NCBI GenBank assembly: GCA_030431695.1
Contig: JAUIIU010000021.1
Location: 1-40,233 of the forward strand
Reading direction: 5' to 3'
DNA length: 40,233 nucleotides
From: Bacteroidia bacterium
Lineage (GTDB): Bacteria; Bacteroidota; Bacteroidia; Flavobacteriales; Flavobacteriaceae
Shown: in pieces, positions 8,547 through 15,794 of the stretch
Layout: every line of letters begins with the position of its first letter
Numbering within the stretch: the first letter of the stretch is position 1
The notes under the pieces: generated by a model
Told to the model about the DNA's origin: nothing
Database searches by the model: none
The model's input: the letters and a program-made list of their open reading frames with translations, nothing else
Position numbers and translations under genes: made by a program

Positions 8547-9488
8547 TTACATCAGGAATTTAGAAGCGATGGACTTGTTCTCGTTAACTCGTGTCATGAC
8601 ATCGGCGAAAAGGTTGGCACAACTCAGTACATGGATCCTGTCACTTTCCTGTCGCAACGGGATGGAATCGGTTACGATAAGTTCCTCGAGTTTCGATTTT
8701 TCCAATCGTTCGTATGCATTGCCGGAAAGAATAGGGTGAGTACAGATAGCTCTAACGCTTATTGCTCCTCGCTCCATCATCAGGTCGGCCGCTTTGGTAA
8801 GTGTTCCGGCGGTATCAACCATATCGTCCACCAGCACTACATTCTTGCCTTGCACATCCCCGATCAGTTCCATATGCGAGATCACATTGGCCTTTGCGCG
8901 TTGCTTGTAACAGATCACCACATCGCTTTCCATTGCCTTGGAATATGCATAGGCTCTTTTAGAACCACCCATATCGGGAGAGGCAATGGTTAAGTTTGGC
9001 AAATTCAGTTCTCTTAAATAGGGCAGAAAGATCGTTGAGGCAAAAAGGTGATCCACCGGTTTTTCGAAGAAGCCCTGGATCTGGTCTGCGTGGAGGTCCA
9101 TGGTAATGATCCGGGTGGCACCCGCCGTTTCCAGCATTTTAGCAACAAGTTTTGCAGCAATAGGCACCCTGGGTTTGTCCTTTCTGTCCTGCCGCGCCCA
9201 GCCGAAATAAGGCAGGACGGCGGTGATATGCCTGGCGGAAGCACGTTTGGCGGCATCCAGCATCAGCAGCATTTCCATGAGGTGGTCGCTATTCGGGAAG
9301 GTGGAACCTATAATAAAAACCCTACTACCACGTACCGATTCCTCGAAAGACGGCTGAAATTCTCCATCGCTGTATGTTGAGGTTATTACATTTCCCAGCG
9401 GGGATCCGAATGCGTCGGCGATCTTTTGTGCTAATTCCTTGCTCTGCTTGCACGGGAAGATTTTAGCTTCAGGAACAGGTACAGACAT
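8547..9488 (-). CDS. prs: Ribose-phosphate pyrophosphokinase (PRPP synthetase)
   Basis: Prs makes PRPP from ribose-5-phosphate and ATP for nucleotide, His and Trp synthesis. From the ATG at 9486-9488 the protein is 313 residues, the family length, starting MSVPVPEAKIFPC. Visible motifs are YSDGEFQPSF, the ATP loop around YFGWARQDRKDKPRVPIAAK, the PRPP synthetase signature MDLHADQIQGFF, and the PRPP-binding loop VVLVDDMVDTAGTL. An upstream in-frame start at 9680 would add residues that are just the antisense of the tRNA-Leu gene, so it is not used. A perfect TACATTTG -7 sequence lies 24-31 bases before the chosen ATG. Confidence 0.97.
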   Translation of the reverse strand: MSVPVPEAKIFPCKQSKELAQKIADAFGSPLGNVITSTYSDGEFQPSFEESVRGSRVFIIGSTFPNSDHLMEMLLMLDAAKRASARHITAVLPYFGWARQDRKDKPRVPIAAKLVAKMLETAGATRIITMDLHADQIQGFFEKPVDHLFASTIFLPYLRELNLPNLTIASPDMGGSKRAYAYSKAMESDVVICYKQRAKANVISHMELIGDVQGKNVVLVDDMVDTAGTLTKAADLMMERGAISVRAICTHPILSGNAYERLEKSKLEELIVTDSIPLRQESDRIHVLSCANLFADVMTRVNENKSIASKFLM

Positions 9489-9511
9489 TGTTGCGTTGTG
9501 TTGGTTTGCTG

Positions 9512-9519
9512 CAAATGTA
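9512..9519 (-). promoter_or_regulatory. -7 promoter element for prs
   Basis: TACATTTG on the minus strand matches TAnnTTTG exactly and lies 24 bases before the prs ATG at 9488. This placement also argues against the longer prs reading frame, whose start would be upstream of the promoter. Confidence 0.55.
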
Positions 9520-9584
9520 AAATTATCGTTAGCTAATTCGAAAAAATGAAAGCGTGAATTACTAACAATTTTGATTTTATTGTT

Positions 9585-9592
9585 TATTTTTG
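9585..9592 (+). promoter_or_regulatory. -7 promoter element for tRNA-Leu
   Basis: TATTTTTG fits TAnnTTTG and ends 12 bases before the first base of the tRNA, the expected place for a tRNA promoter. No TTG is found at -33. Confidence 0.5.
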
Positions 9593-9604
9593 CCCACCCC
9601 TGAA

Positions 9605-9688
9605 GCCTCGGTGGCGGAATTGGTAGACGCGCTGGATTCAAAATCCAGTGGTAGCAATACCGTGTGGGTTCGATTCCCACCCGAGGTA
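9605..9688 (+). tRNA. tRNA-Leu (anticodon CAA)
   Basis: An 84-base class II tRNA. The acceptor stem pairs GCCTCGG (9605-9611) with CCGAGGT (9681-9687), starting with a G-U pair, followed by discriminator A9688. The D-arm region has the typical GTGGCGGAATTGGTAGACGC. The anticodon stem CTGGA/TCCAG encloses the loop TTCAAAA with anticodon CAA at 9639-9641, reading UUG codons. A long variable arm and a GGTTCGATTC T-loop follow. CCA is not encoded. The strand is opposite to prs; the two are divergent. Confidence 0.97.
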
Positions 9689-9714
9689 CAATAAACCAAA
9701 AAACAGGTAAAGTT

Positions 9715-9751
9715 AAGCGAGCTTCAAAAAAGAAAGCTCGCTTTCTTTTTT
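9715..9751 (+). terminator. Rho-independent terminator after tRNA-Leu
   Basis: The perfect 10-bp stem AAGCGAGCTT (9715-9724) / AAGCTCGCTT (9734-9743) is followed by a T-rich run through 9751. It lies 26 bases after the tRNA. Confidence 0.85.
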
Positions 9752-9976
9752 GAAGTGAAGTGTAGACTTTGTTTTTTGGTTTTCAAGCGCAGCTTGAAGG
9801 GAACATCAGCTATGCTGATGAATCCCACCCGGTTATTAATTATTATTCATTACTATTATTTATTGAATCAATACCGAAGTGCTTTTCAAATGCAGTTCGC
9901 ATGTAACATCAACCCTAATGACCGATTATCTGTTGAGTTCTGTAACCCAGGTTACCGACGTGAATCGTTAAATACG
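9752..9976. other. Spacer with two small hairpins and a palindrome
   Basis: No credible gene lies between the tRNA terminator and the persulfide-dioxygenase promoter. Two adjacent hairpins are visible: TTCAAGC/GCTTGAA (9782-9798) and ATCAGC/GCTGAT (9805-9819, extendable by flanking GGGA/TCCC). The palindrome GTAACC-CA-GGTTAC at 9942-9955 lies 21 bases before the candidate -7 of the next gene and could be an operator. Confidence 0.45.
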
Positions 9977-9984
9977 TATTTTTG
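9977..9984 (+). promoter_or_regulatory. -7 promoter element for the MBL/rhodanese gene
   Basis: TATTTTTG fits TAnnTTTG exactly and ends 19 bases before the ATG at 10004. No TTG at -33; the palindrome at 9942-9955 occupies that area. Confidence 0.5.
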
Positions 9985-10003
9985 CAATTCAATTCAGCAA
10001 AAC

Positions 10004-11416
10004 ATGAAGATAGAACAGATCTATACCGGATGCCTCGCACAGGGGGCCTACTATATTGAAAGCAATGGAGAAGTAGCGATCATCGATCCGTTGAGGGAGG
10101 TTGCACCCTATATCGAAAGAGCATTGGAGGATAACGCAGAGATCAAATATATTTTTGAAACACATTTTCACGCCGATTTCGTAAGCGGTCATGTTACACT
10201 TTCGAAAGAAACCGGCGCCCCGATAATTTACGGACCTAATGCAAATCCATCCTTCGACGCCATCATCGCAGAGGACGGACAGGAATTCAAATTAGGTGAC
10301 ATAACCATAGTTACCCTGCATACACCCGGGCATACCATGGAGAGCACTACCTACCTGCTGAAAGATGCCGAAGGGAATGATCATGCGATCTTCAGTGGGG
10401 ATACCCTTTTCCTTGGGGATGTGGGGCGACCCGACCTGGCGCAGAAAGCAGCCGATATGACACAGGAACAACTTGCGGGGATATTATTCGATAGTCTGAG
10501 AAGTAAGATCATGCCTTTAGGCGATGAGGTGATCGTTTACCCGGCTCATGGTGCTGGTTCTGCCTGCGGAAAGAACCTGAGCAAGGAAACCGTGGGAACC
10601 CTGGGCGACCAGAAACGAACAAATTACGCCCTTCGGGCGGATATGACGCGGGAGGAATTCATCGATGAGGTGACCGAAGGTTTGTTGCCTCCTCCTCAAT
10701 ACTTTCCTCTTAACGTAAAGATGAACAAGGAAGGGTATGACGACATCAGTGAGGTCATCAAACGAGGTTCGATCGCCATGTCAGCCGAAGCCTTTGAAGT
10801 AGCAGCGAATGAGACCGGAGCCCTGGTACTGGACGTTCGTCATCAGCGCGACTTCATAAAGGGACATATTCCAAGGTCGATATTTATCGGGCTGGACGGA
10901 GGATTCGCTCCCTGGGTAGGAGCACTGATTGGGGATGTGAAGCAACCCATACTGCTGGTAACTCCTGAAGGCAGGGAAGAAGAGACGATCACGAGGTTGT
11001 CGAGGGTTGGTTTCGACAATACCCTGGGTTACCTGAAAGGCAGTTTTGAAGCCTGGAAGCAGTCGGGGATGGAATACGATACGCTGTCGTCAATTTCGGC
11101 GGAACAATTCCGGAAAGATCTTGAAGCCGGTGATGTTCCGGTGTTCGATGTTCGCAAACCCGGTGAGTTTGATAAATCGCATATGCCGGAAGCCCATTCC
11201 ACACCTTTGGATTTCCTGAATGATTATTTAGCTGAATTTCCTTCGGAAGAGACCTTTTACGTACACTGTGCAGGAGGTTACCGATCGGTGATCGCAGCGT
11301 CGATACTCAAGAGCAGGGGAATTCATAACCTGATCGATGTGGCCGGAGGGTTCAAATCTATGAAGGAAGCAGGAATTCCGGTTACGGCCGAAGTGTGTCC
11401 AACTACAAAAAAGTAG
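10004..11416 (+). CDS. Persulfide dioxygenase-like metallo-beta-lactamase fold protein with two rhodanese domains
   Basis: The ATG at 10004 gives 470 residues; an 83-residue upstream extension runs through the promoter and is not used. The N-terminal MBL-fold domain (about 1-240) has THFHADFVSGH (H54, H56, D58), HTPGHTMES and SGDTLFLGDVGRPDLA, the signature of the ETHE1/persulfide dioxygenase branch, which oxidises persulfides to sulfite with one iron. Two rhodanese domains follow: the first (about 260-355) has no Cys in its active loop (LLVTPEG) and looks structural, the second (about 370-465) has HCAGGYRS with the catalytic Cys. This order is like CstB-type sulfide detoxification enzymes. 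It is cytosolic and stands alone, convergent with the next gene with no spacer. Confidence 0.9.
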   Translation: MKIEQIYTGCLAQGAYYIESNGEVAIIDPLREVAPYIERALEDNAEIKYIFETHFHADFVSGHVTLSKETGAPIIYGPNANPSFDAIIAEDGQEFKLGDITIVTLHTPGHTMESTTYLLKDAEGNDHAIFSGDTLFLGDVGRPDLAQKAADMTQEQLAGILFDSLRSKIMPLGDEVIVYPAHGAGSACGKNLSKETVGTLGDQKRTNYALRADMTREEFIDEVTEGLLPPPQYFPLNVKMNKEGYDDISEVIKRGSIAMSAEAFEVAANETGALVLDVRHQRDFIKGHIPRSIFIGLDGGFAPWVGALIGDVKQPILLVTPEGREEETITRLSRVGFDNTLGYLKGSFEAWKQSGMEYDTLSSISAEQFRKDLEAGDVPVFDVRKPGEFDKSHMPEAHSTPLDFLNDYLAEFPSEETFYVHCAGGYRSVIAASILKSRGIHNLIDVAGGFKSMKEAGIPVTAEVCPTTKK

Positions 11417-12106
11417 TTACTTCTTGATGAACTTTTTCACCATAGGGCCAACTTCAGTATTGATATCAAGGAAGTAGATCCCGGGAGAGAGGGCGGAAAT
11501 ATCGATAGAAGGTTTGATATCCGATTCGAACAATAACAGCTGTCCGCTCATCGAAAACAATCTGATGGTTTGAGGCGAAACACCTTCGATGGAAAGGTTC
11601 AGAATATTATATGTGGGATTGGGATAGATTGAAATATAAGTTTCTGATAGATCTTCATTAGAAAGGATTGGCTCAGGCCAATACACAATCTCAAAACCGG
11701 AAATCGTTGTGAACTCCATGTGCAACTCTCCATTACTGTTCAAAAAGTATTCATATGGTTCTCCCAGGCCAAAATAACCGAAGTAAGAGTTCTCGAATAG
11801 CGTATGAGAAGCGAAATTACATGGTTCGTTCGAATGATCGAATGAGTCGAGTACCAGGAGATCATTGACATCGTCGTAAATAAATTTTCCATCGAACGAG
11901 TTACAGGCGGCAAAACCTTCGAAAGTGAGGTCCTGGTGAATGATCATATAGGGAGAAATTGGCGGGTCAACATCAAAAACCGATTGCGGATCGCCCAAAT
12001 CGCCTTGAGTGTACAGTAAATACCAGTCGTCAATAATTGCCGGGTCCTGGGCAAAACTCCAAAAACAAGTTCCGAGAAACACGAGTATGACCGCTAGTTT
12101 TTTCAT
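11417..12106 (-). CDS. Secreted META-like domain protein with T9SS sorting tail (paralogue A)
   Basis: A 229-residue protein with signal peptide MKKLAVILVFLGTCFWSFAQ. The mature part opens with a WYLL strand and contains AACNSFDGKF, the kind of ACNxFxG motif found in META/HslJ-type domains. From about residue 150 the T9SS type A C-terminal domain is clear: ISIYPNPTYNILNLS, then LSPGIYFLDINTE and the closing KKFIKK. By family knowledge such tails send the protein through the type IX secretion system, and the tail is removed at the surface. The role of the META-like domain is unknown. This is the last of four paralogues in a row; its ATG overlaps the stop of paralogue B in an ATGA. It abuts the convergent persulfide dioxygenase gene with no gap. 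Confidence 0.85.
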   Translation of the reverse strand: MKKLAVILVFLGTCFWSFAQDPAIIDDWYLLYTQGDLGDPQSVFDVDPPISPYMIIHQDLTFEGFAACNSFDGKFIYDDVNDLLVLDSFDHSNEPCNFASHTLFENSYFGYFGLGEPYEYFLNSNGELHMEFTTISGFEIVYWPEPILSNEDLSETYISIYPNPTYNILNLSIEGVSPQTIRLFSMSGQLLLFESDIKPSIDISALSPGIYFLDINTEVGPMVKKFIKK

Positions 12107-13236
12107 TCTTTGATGAACTTTTTCACAACGCTACCTCTTTCAGTAATTATCTCAATAAAATAGATTCCTTCGGAAAGGGAAGCAACGTTAATCACATCAG
12201 GGTTTTCTGCGGTGCTAATCAGTCGCTTTCCAGAAAGCGAGTAGATGGTTGCCGAGGTGATAGACTGATAATATTCAGAATAAAGATTTAAAACATCCGA
12301 AGCGGGATTGGGATACAACACAAAGCTATTTTCTTCAACATCCTGAGTAGATAAATTGTAATCTCTTCTGAAGTATGCCTTATCTCCATTAGACTTGGTT
12401 AACTCGAGCAATAGGCCGGAGTCCACCGAAGTACTATGGCCAAATGTAGCCGGAAGTCCATCAAAGAGGAATTCTGTATAGAGCAGTTCGAAATCAATAT
12501 TCTGAGGCTCAACACATGTATTCCCGCCTATATTCCGACTAGTAATAGTTAGTTCTGAATTAGTTGTGTCGTAAGTGATCATTCCGCTGAAATTATTACA
12601 ACCACTATCACCTGTAAATGTGCCAAGGGTGGGGTCATCGGTTTCAGTGAAGAAAAATGAAGGATTAAATTCTTCTCCATTCACCGGAACCGGGTATTCC
12701 ACTCCTGAGATAACAAGTTTCTCAAGTTCCCATTCGTCGAAAAGGTGGAAAGGAATGGGAACATTGCTGTACTTGGCGCTATTACCATCTTGATTGGTAA
12801 TTATAAGAGTTTTTACACCTCCTGTTTGATTTAGAATTTCATAGTGCAAGAAAACAGGTGGCTGTGTTAATTCACCAATAAGCGTGTAATAGTCGCTTTG
12901 AAAATTCCAATAATTCGACCCACAATCACCTAATAGATTTATCCAACCGGGTAGAAGAACAGTAATTTCCGAACTTATTGGATCAACGATCACATCTGCA
13001 CTCAGAATATCACCGCAATCGATTATGCTAGTTAAGATCTCTTCATCATTGGTTCCCTGAATATAATAGTGTAATTTTGGGTTAACATATTCCGCAGGGT
13101 CTGGAAGAGGGGAAGGAAATATCTCATTATCAATTTTGATATATGCCAGCTTCCACTCACCTTCAAGTTCAGGATCCTGGGCAAAGCTCCAAAAGCAAGT
13201 TCCGAGAAATACGAGTATGACCGCTAGTTTTTTCAT
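12103..13236 (-). CDS. Secreted protein with two META-like units and T9SS sorting tail (paralogue B)
   Basis: At 377 residues this is the longest member of the cluster. Its signal peptide is identical to that of paralogue A. The mature part seems to hold two related units: unit 1 (about 23-165) starts LEGEWKLAYIKID and ends NQDGNSAKYSN, resembling paralogue D; unit 2 (about 170-300) starts FDEWELEKLVI, carries SGCNNFSGM and ends SNGDKAYFRRD, resembling A and C. The C-terminus has the T9SS type A signature FVLYPNPASDVLNLYS, LSEGIYFIEIITE and KKFIKE. It overlaps paralogues A and C by 4 bases each (ATGA). Parts of the gene are identical at DNA level to A, C and D, which suggests recent duplication or gene conversion. 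Function unknown; predicted secreted or surface-attached. Confidence 0.85.
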   Translation of the reverse strand: MKKLAVILVFLGTCFWSFAQDPELEGEWKLAYIKIDNEIFPSPLPDPAEYVNPKLHYYIQGTNDEEILTSIIDCGDILSADVIVDPISSEITVLLPGWINLLGDCGSNYWNFQSDYYTLIGELTQPPVFLHYEILNQTGGVKTLIITNQDGNSAKYSNVPIPFHLFDEWELEKLVISGVEYPVPVNGEEFNPSFFFTETDDPTLGTFTGDSGCNNFSGMITYDTTNSELTITSRNIGGNTCVEPQNIDFELLYTEFLFDGLPATFGHSTSVDSGLLLELTKSNGDKAYFRRDYNLSTQDVEENSFVLYPNPASDVLNLYSEYYQSITSATIYSLSGKRLISTAENPDVINVASLSEGIYFIEIITERGSVVKKFIKE

Positions 13237-13913
13237 TCTTTGATGAACTTTTTCGTAAATCTACCTATTTCAGTATTTATCTCAACAAAATAGATTCCTT
13301 CGGAAAGGTTAGAGACATTGAGACTTTCGGTATTGGTTTTTTCGGTTAGTAGTAAATCCCCGTTAATGCTATAAACTTGAATAGATTCGATAAATACACC
13401 CTCCGAAGAGATCATGAGCTTATCCGACACAGGATTTGGGAACAATTTTATACTTGATGAAGGAGGAATATCATCTATCGATAATTTTCTGTCTCGAAAT
13501 ATGGCATAGCCAAGAAGTATGGTTCCACATTCCAGCCTCAATCCGTCGCCTTCGGGTATAATTTCAAAATAAAACCGATTCAAAAAGTCAAAATAATCCA
13601 CTTCAAATTCAGTGTGAATGGTAACTCCGCAATCTTCAGTTTCCGGGTCGAAAGAAGTACGTTCGAGGAGGTCGTTTACAAATTCGTAAGTGCCTGAAAA
13701 ATCATTGCAGGCAGCAGTCCCGGAAAATTCTAAGTTTGGTTCAATCGTCAAGGTTGGTTGAATTGGAGGGTTAATCCAATTAACAATGAATATGTCATTC
13801 AAATCTGTGGATTGCAGTTCATATAAATACCAGGTGCGATATAAATCAGGATCTTGAGCGATACAATTTAGAGTCGATCCAAGCAGTAAAATCGATAGTA
13901 CAATTTGTCTCAT
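13233..13913 (-). CDS. Secreted META-like domain protein with T9SS sorting tail (paralogue C)
   Basis: A 226-residue protein with signal peptide MRQIVLSILLLGSTLNCIAQ, which differs from those of A and B. The mature part opens RTWYLYELQS and has AACNDFSGTYEF, again META/HslJ-like. Two Cys residues near the middle (EDCGVT and RLECGT) may pair. The T9SS type A tail starts near residue 148 (IKLFPNPVSDKLMISS) and ends LSEGIYFVEINTE ... KKFIKE. Its stop and start overlap its neighbours by 4 bases, so translation of B and C is probably coupled. It is closest in plan to paralogue A. Function unknown. Confidence 0.85.
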   Translation of the reverse strand: MRQIVLSILLLGSTLNCIAQDPDLYRTWYLYELQSTDLNDIFIVNWINPPIQPTLTIEPNLEFSGTAACNDFSGTYEFVNDLLERTSFDPETEDCGVTIHTEFEVDYFDFLNRFYFEIIPEGDGLRLECGTILLGYAIFRDRKLSIDDIPPSSSIKLFPNPVSDKLMISSEGVFIESIQVYSINGDLLLTEKTNTESLNVSNLSEGIYFVEINTEIGRFTKKFIKE

Positions 13914-14605
13914 TCTTTGATAATTTTTTTCACCTCACTACCCTTCTCAGTAGTGATCTCCAGGAAGTAGATTCCTTCGGAAAGGGAAGCAACGTTTATT
14001 GCATCGGGGTTACCTACGGTGCTAATCAGTCGCTTTCCAGAAAGCGAGTAGATGGTTGCTGAGATAATAAACTGATTTTCAGAATAAAGATATAAAATAT
14101 TTTTGGTTGGATTTGGAAATATACTAACATTATTCACACGGTTTTCATCAATTCCGAGTATGGTATCCTCGTATACCGCGAAATTCCCTTCGGGATCGGT
14201 CACGATCAAACGATAGCCCGGTGCATTGGAAATGACTTCATAGGAAAACGTTTGTGGATTACCGTCCTTAAAATAAAAATCACCCAGGTAGACTCCCTCG
14301 AGTTCGCAATAGATATCACAATTGAACAGGGTAATGGCAGGTAAAATGGTCTCAAACGTATCCAAAACAGGATCGAAGTCTAAGTCGCTGAAAAAAGCAT
14401 TCACAGAGATCCAGGTGTTCATCTCATCTTCGTCGAATATCAATACCCCGGGATTTAAAATGTCGCCGGTTGAGGGGTAGGTTGTCCCATCTACTGTGAC
14501 CTCATGCAAATACCAGTTCGTGTCCAGGAGGATGGGATTGGGATTTTGGGTAAAAGCTTGGAATGAACTAACCCCGGCGATCAATAGTGTATATAGTTTC
14601 TTCAT
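13910..14605 (-). CDS. Secreted protein with T9SS sorting tail (paralogue D, first of the row)
   Basis: A 231-residue protein with signal peptide MKKLYTLLIAGVSSFQAFTQ. The mature domain begins LLDTNWYLHEVTVDGTTYP and ends VTDPEGNFAVYED, the same opening and closing pattern as unit 1 of paralogue B, but it lacks the ACNxFxG motif. Cys residues in TLFNCDIYCELEG may form a local disulfide. The T9SS type A tail (VSIFPNPTKNILYLYS ... LSEGIYFLEITTE ... KKIIKE) is clear and shares a 43-base identical DNA block with paralogue B. It is the promoter-proximal gene of the row; the stop overlaps the start of C by 4 bases. Function unknown. Confidence 0.83.
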   Translation of the reverse strand: MKKLYTLLIAGVSSFQAFTQNPNPILLDTNWYLHEVTVDGTTYPSTGDILNPGVLIFDEDEMNTWISVNAFFSDLDFDPVLDTFETILPAITLFNCDIYCELEGVYLGDFYFKDGNPQTFSYEVISNAPGYRLIVTDPEGNFAVYEDTILGIDENRVNNVSIFPNPTKNILYLYSENQFIISATIYSLSGKRLISTVGNPDAINVASLSEGIYFLEITTEKGSEVKKIIKE

Positions 14606-14707
14606 GACAACAATTTTTTTCAGAAGTTACTGATTCCGGGGAATTACTAGTTTAAAGTTATAAAATTTTACTGCATTTCGTATTTTTAGCCAAAGTTCCC
14701 AAATCTC
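14606..14707. promoter_or_regulatory. Divergent promoter region between paralogue D and hupE-like gene
   Basis: This 102-base AT-rich spacer must hold both outward promoters. Near-consensus -7 sequences are TATTTTTA on the plus strand (14681-14688) and TAACTTTA on the minus strand, each one base off TAnnTTTG. Neither has a clear -33 TTG. Confidence 0.35.
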
Positions 14708-15286
14708 ATGAGTGACTTCTGGCTATATGTAAAACTAGGACTCGAACACGTCCTTGACCTTGGAGGGTACGACCATATACTGTTCCTGGTCGCCCTTTGT
14801 GCTGCCTATACATTTAGTGCGTGGCGAAAACTTCTGGTGCTGGTTACCCTTTTTACCGTTGGGCATACAGTTTCTTTGATCCTTGCACATTACGACATCG
14901 TTTCAGTGAGTGGTGCTTATGTGGAATTCCTTATTCCCATCACGATCCTGGTAACAGCGGCGTACAATATATTCAACGCCAGAAGAAACCGATCCAGCGG
15001 TCTAAACCTGATGTTGTATGTGGTTACTGTTTTCTTCGGACTCGTACATGGATTCGGATTTGCGAGATATTACGGGATGATCAAAGTTGATGAAAGCGTT
15101 GCGCCCTTGCTTGAGTTTGCTCTTGGCGTTGAGCTGGCCCAGATCATCATCGTGATGATCACGTTGGTGATCACCTTTTTGGTGCAGGGCATTCTCAGAT
15201 TCGGTCAGAGGGATGGGGTGCTAATCATCTCTTCTATCGTTATCGGGATGACGATCCCAATGCTGGTCGATACCTGGCCGTTCTAA
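14708..15286 (+). CDS. HupE/UreJ family membrane protein
   Basis: A 192-residue, highly hydrophobic protein with about six membrane segments. It has the family's conserved motifs: GLEHVLDLGGYDHILFL near residue 11, FTVGHTVSL near 50, FGLVHGFGFA near 110, and ELAQ near 143. The repeated His residues in membrane helices fit the HupE/UreJ group, some members of which carry nickel or cobalt for hydrogenase or urease. No such enzyme is encoded nearby, so the metal role here is inference; in Bacteroidota this family occurs often without them. The start MSDFWLYVKLGLEH is typical and needs no extension. It is the first plus-strand gene after the META cluster. Confidence 0.85.
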   Translation: MSDFWLYVKLGLEHVLDLGGYDHILFLVALCAAYTFSAWRKLLVLVTLFTVGHTVSLILAHYDIVSVSGAYVEFLIPITILVTAAYNIFNARRNRSSGLNLMLYVVTVFFGLVHGFGFARYYGMIKVDESVAPLLEFALGVELAQIIIVMITLVITFLVQGILRFGQRDGVLIISSIVIGMTIPMLVDTWPF

Positions 15287-15314
15287 CTTTTTCAAATATT
15301 TAACGCCTCCGGGT

Positions 15315-15345
15315 TTTGTGATGCTGTAACTTAGCTCTAATTTCG
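15315..15345 (+). promoter_or_regulatory. Full Bacteroidota-type promoter for the deaminase/S41 unit
   Basis: TTTG at 15315-15318, then 19 bases, then TAATTTCG at 15338-15345 (one base off TAnnTTTG). This is the best complete -33/-7 pair seen in the window and ends 18 bases before the ATG at 15364. Confidence 0.7.
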
Positions 15346-15363
15346 CTACTAATCACCTAACTG

Positions 15364-15789
15364 ATGACGCAGGAGAAACAGAGAAAATACGACATCGCTT
15401 ATTTGCGAATGGCGAAGGAGTGGAGTACATTGTCCTATTGCGAGCGAAGGCAAGTTGGCGCGCTTATTGTGAAGGATAAGATGATCATTAGCGATGGGTA
15501 CAACGGAACACCTACCGGTTTTGAGAATATTTGCGAGGATGATGAAGGTTATACGAAGTGGTATGTGCTTCACGCCGAGGCAAATGCCATCTCAAAAGTG
15601 GCGTCCTCCACCCAATCCTGTGAAGGAGCCACCCTGTATATTACGATGTCGCCGTGTCAGCAGTGTAGTAAGCTGATCCACCAGGCCGGGATAAAACGAC
15701 TGGTGTATCACGAGGAGTACAAAGATAATTCAGGAGTAAAATTTTTGGAACGCGCAGGCGTTTCAATAACACACATCGAAACCCTGTAG
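15364..15789 (+). CDS. dCMP deaminase family protein (ComEB-like)
   Basis: A 141-residue zinc deaminase. The zinc ligands and proton shuttle are H70 and E72 in LHAEANAI and C98 and C101 in MSPCQQC. The segment GYNGTPTGFENICED is the substrate loop seen in deoxycytidylate deaminases, which turn dCMP into dUMP for thymidylate synthesis. Length is typical. The protein is cytosolic. The S41 protease gene starts 5 bases after its stop, so the two are co-transcribed from the strong promoter at 15315-15345; a functional link between them is not evident. Confidence 0.92.
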   Translation: MTQEKQRKYDIAYLRMAKEWSTLSYCERRQVGALIVKDKMIISDGYNGTPTGFENICEDDEGYTKWYVLHAEANAISKVASSTQSCEGATLYITMSPCQQCSKLIHQAGIKRLVYHEEYKDNSGVKFLERAGVSITHIETL

Positions 15790-15794
15790 AGATA

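Noticed and set aside
9489-9680. 64-residue N-terminal extension of prs
   Set aside because: It is the antisense translation of tRNA-Leu and its flank (MGIEPTRYCYHWILNP...), lies upstream of the promoter, and is absent from the family.
9605-9688. tRNA-Leu as an integration site for a mobile element
   Set aside because: No integrase, no repeat of the tRNA 3' end within the window and no foreign gene next to it.
9755-10003. 83-residue N-terminal extension of the MBL/rhodanese protein
   Set aside because: It runs through the tRNA terminator region and the -7 element; family members start at MKIEQIYTG.
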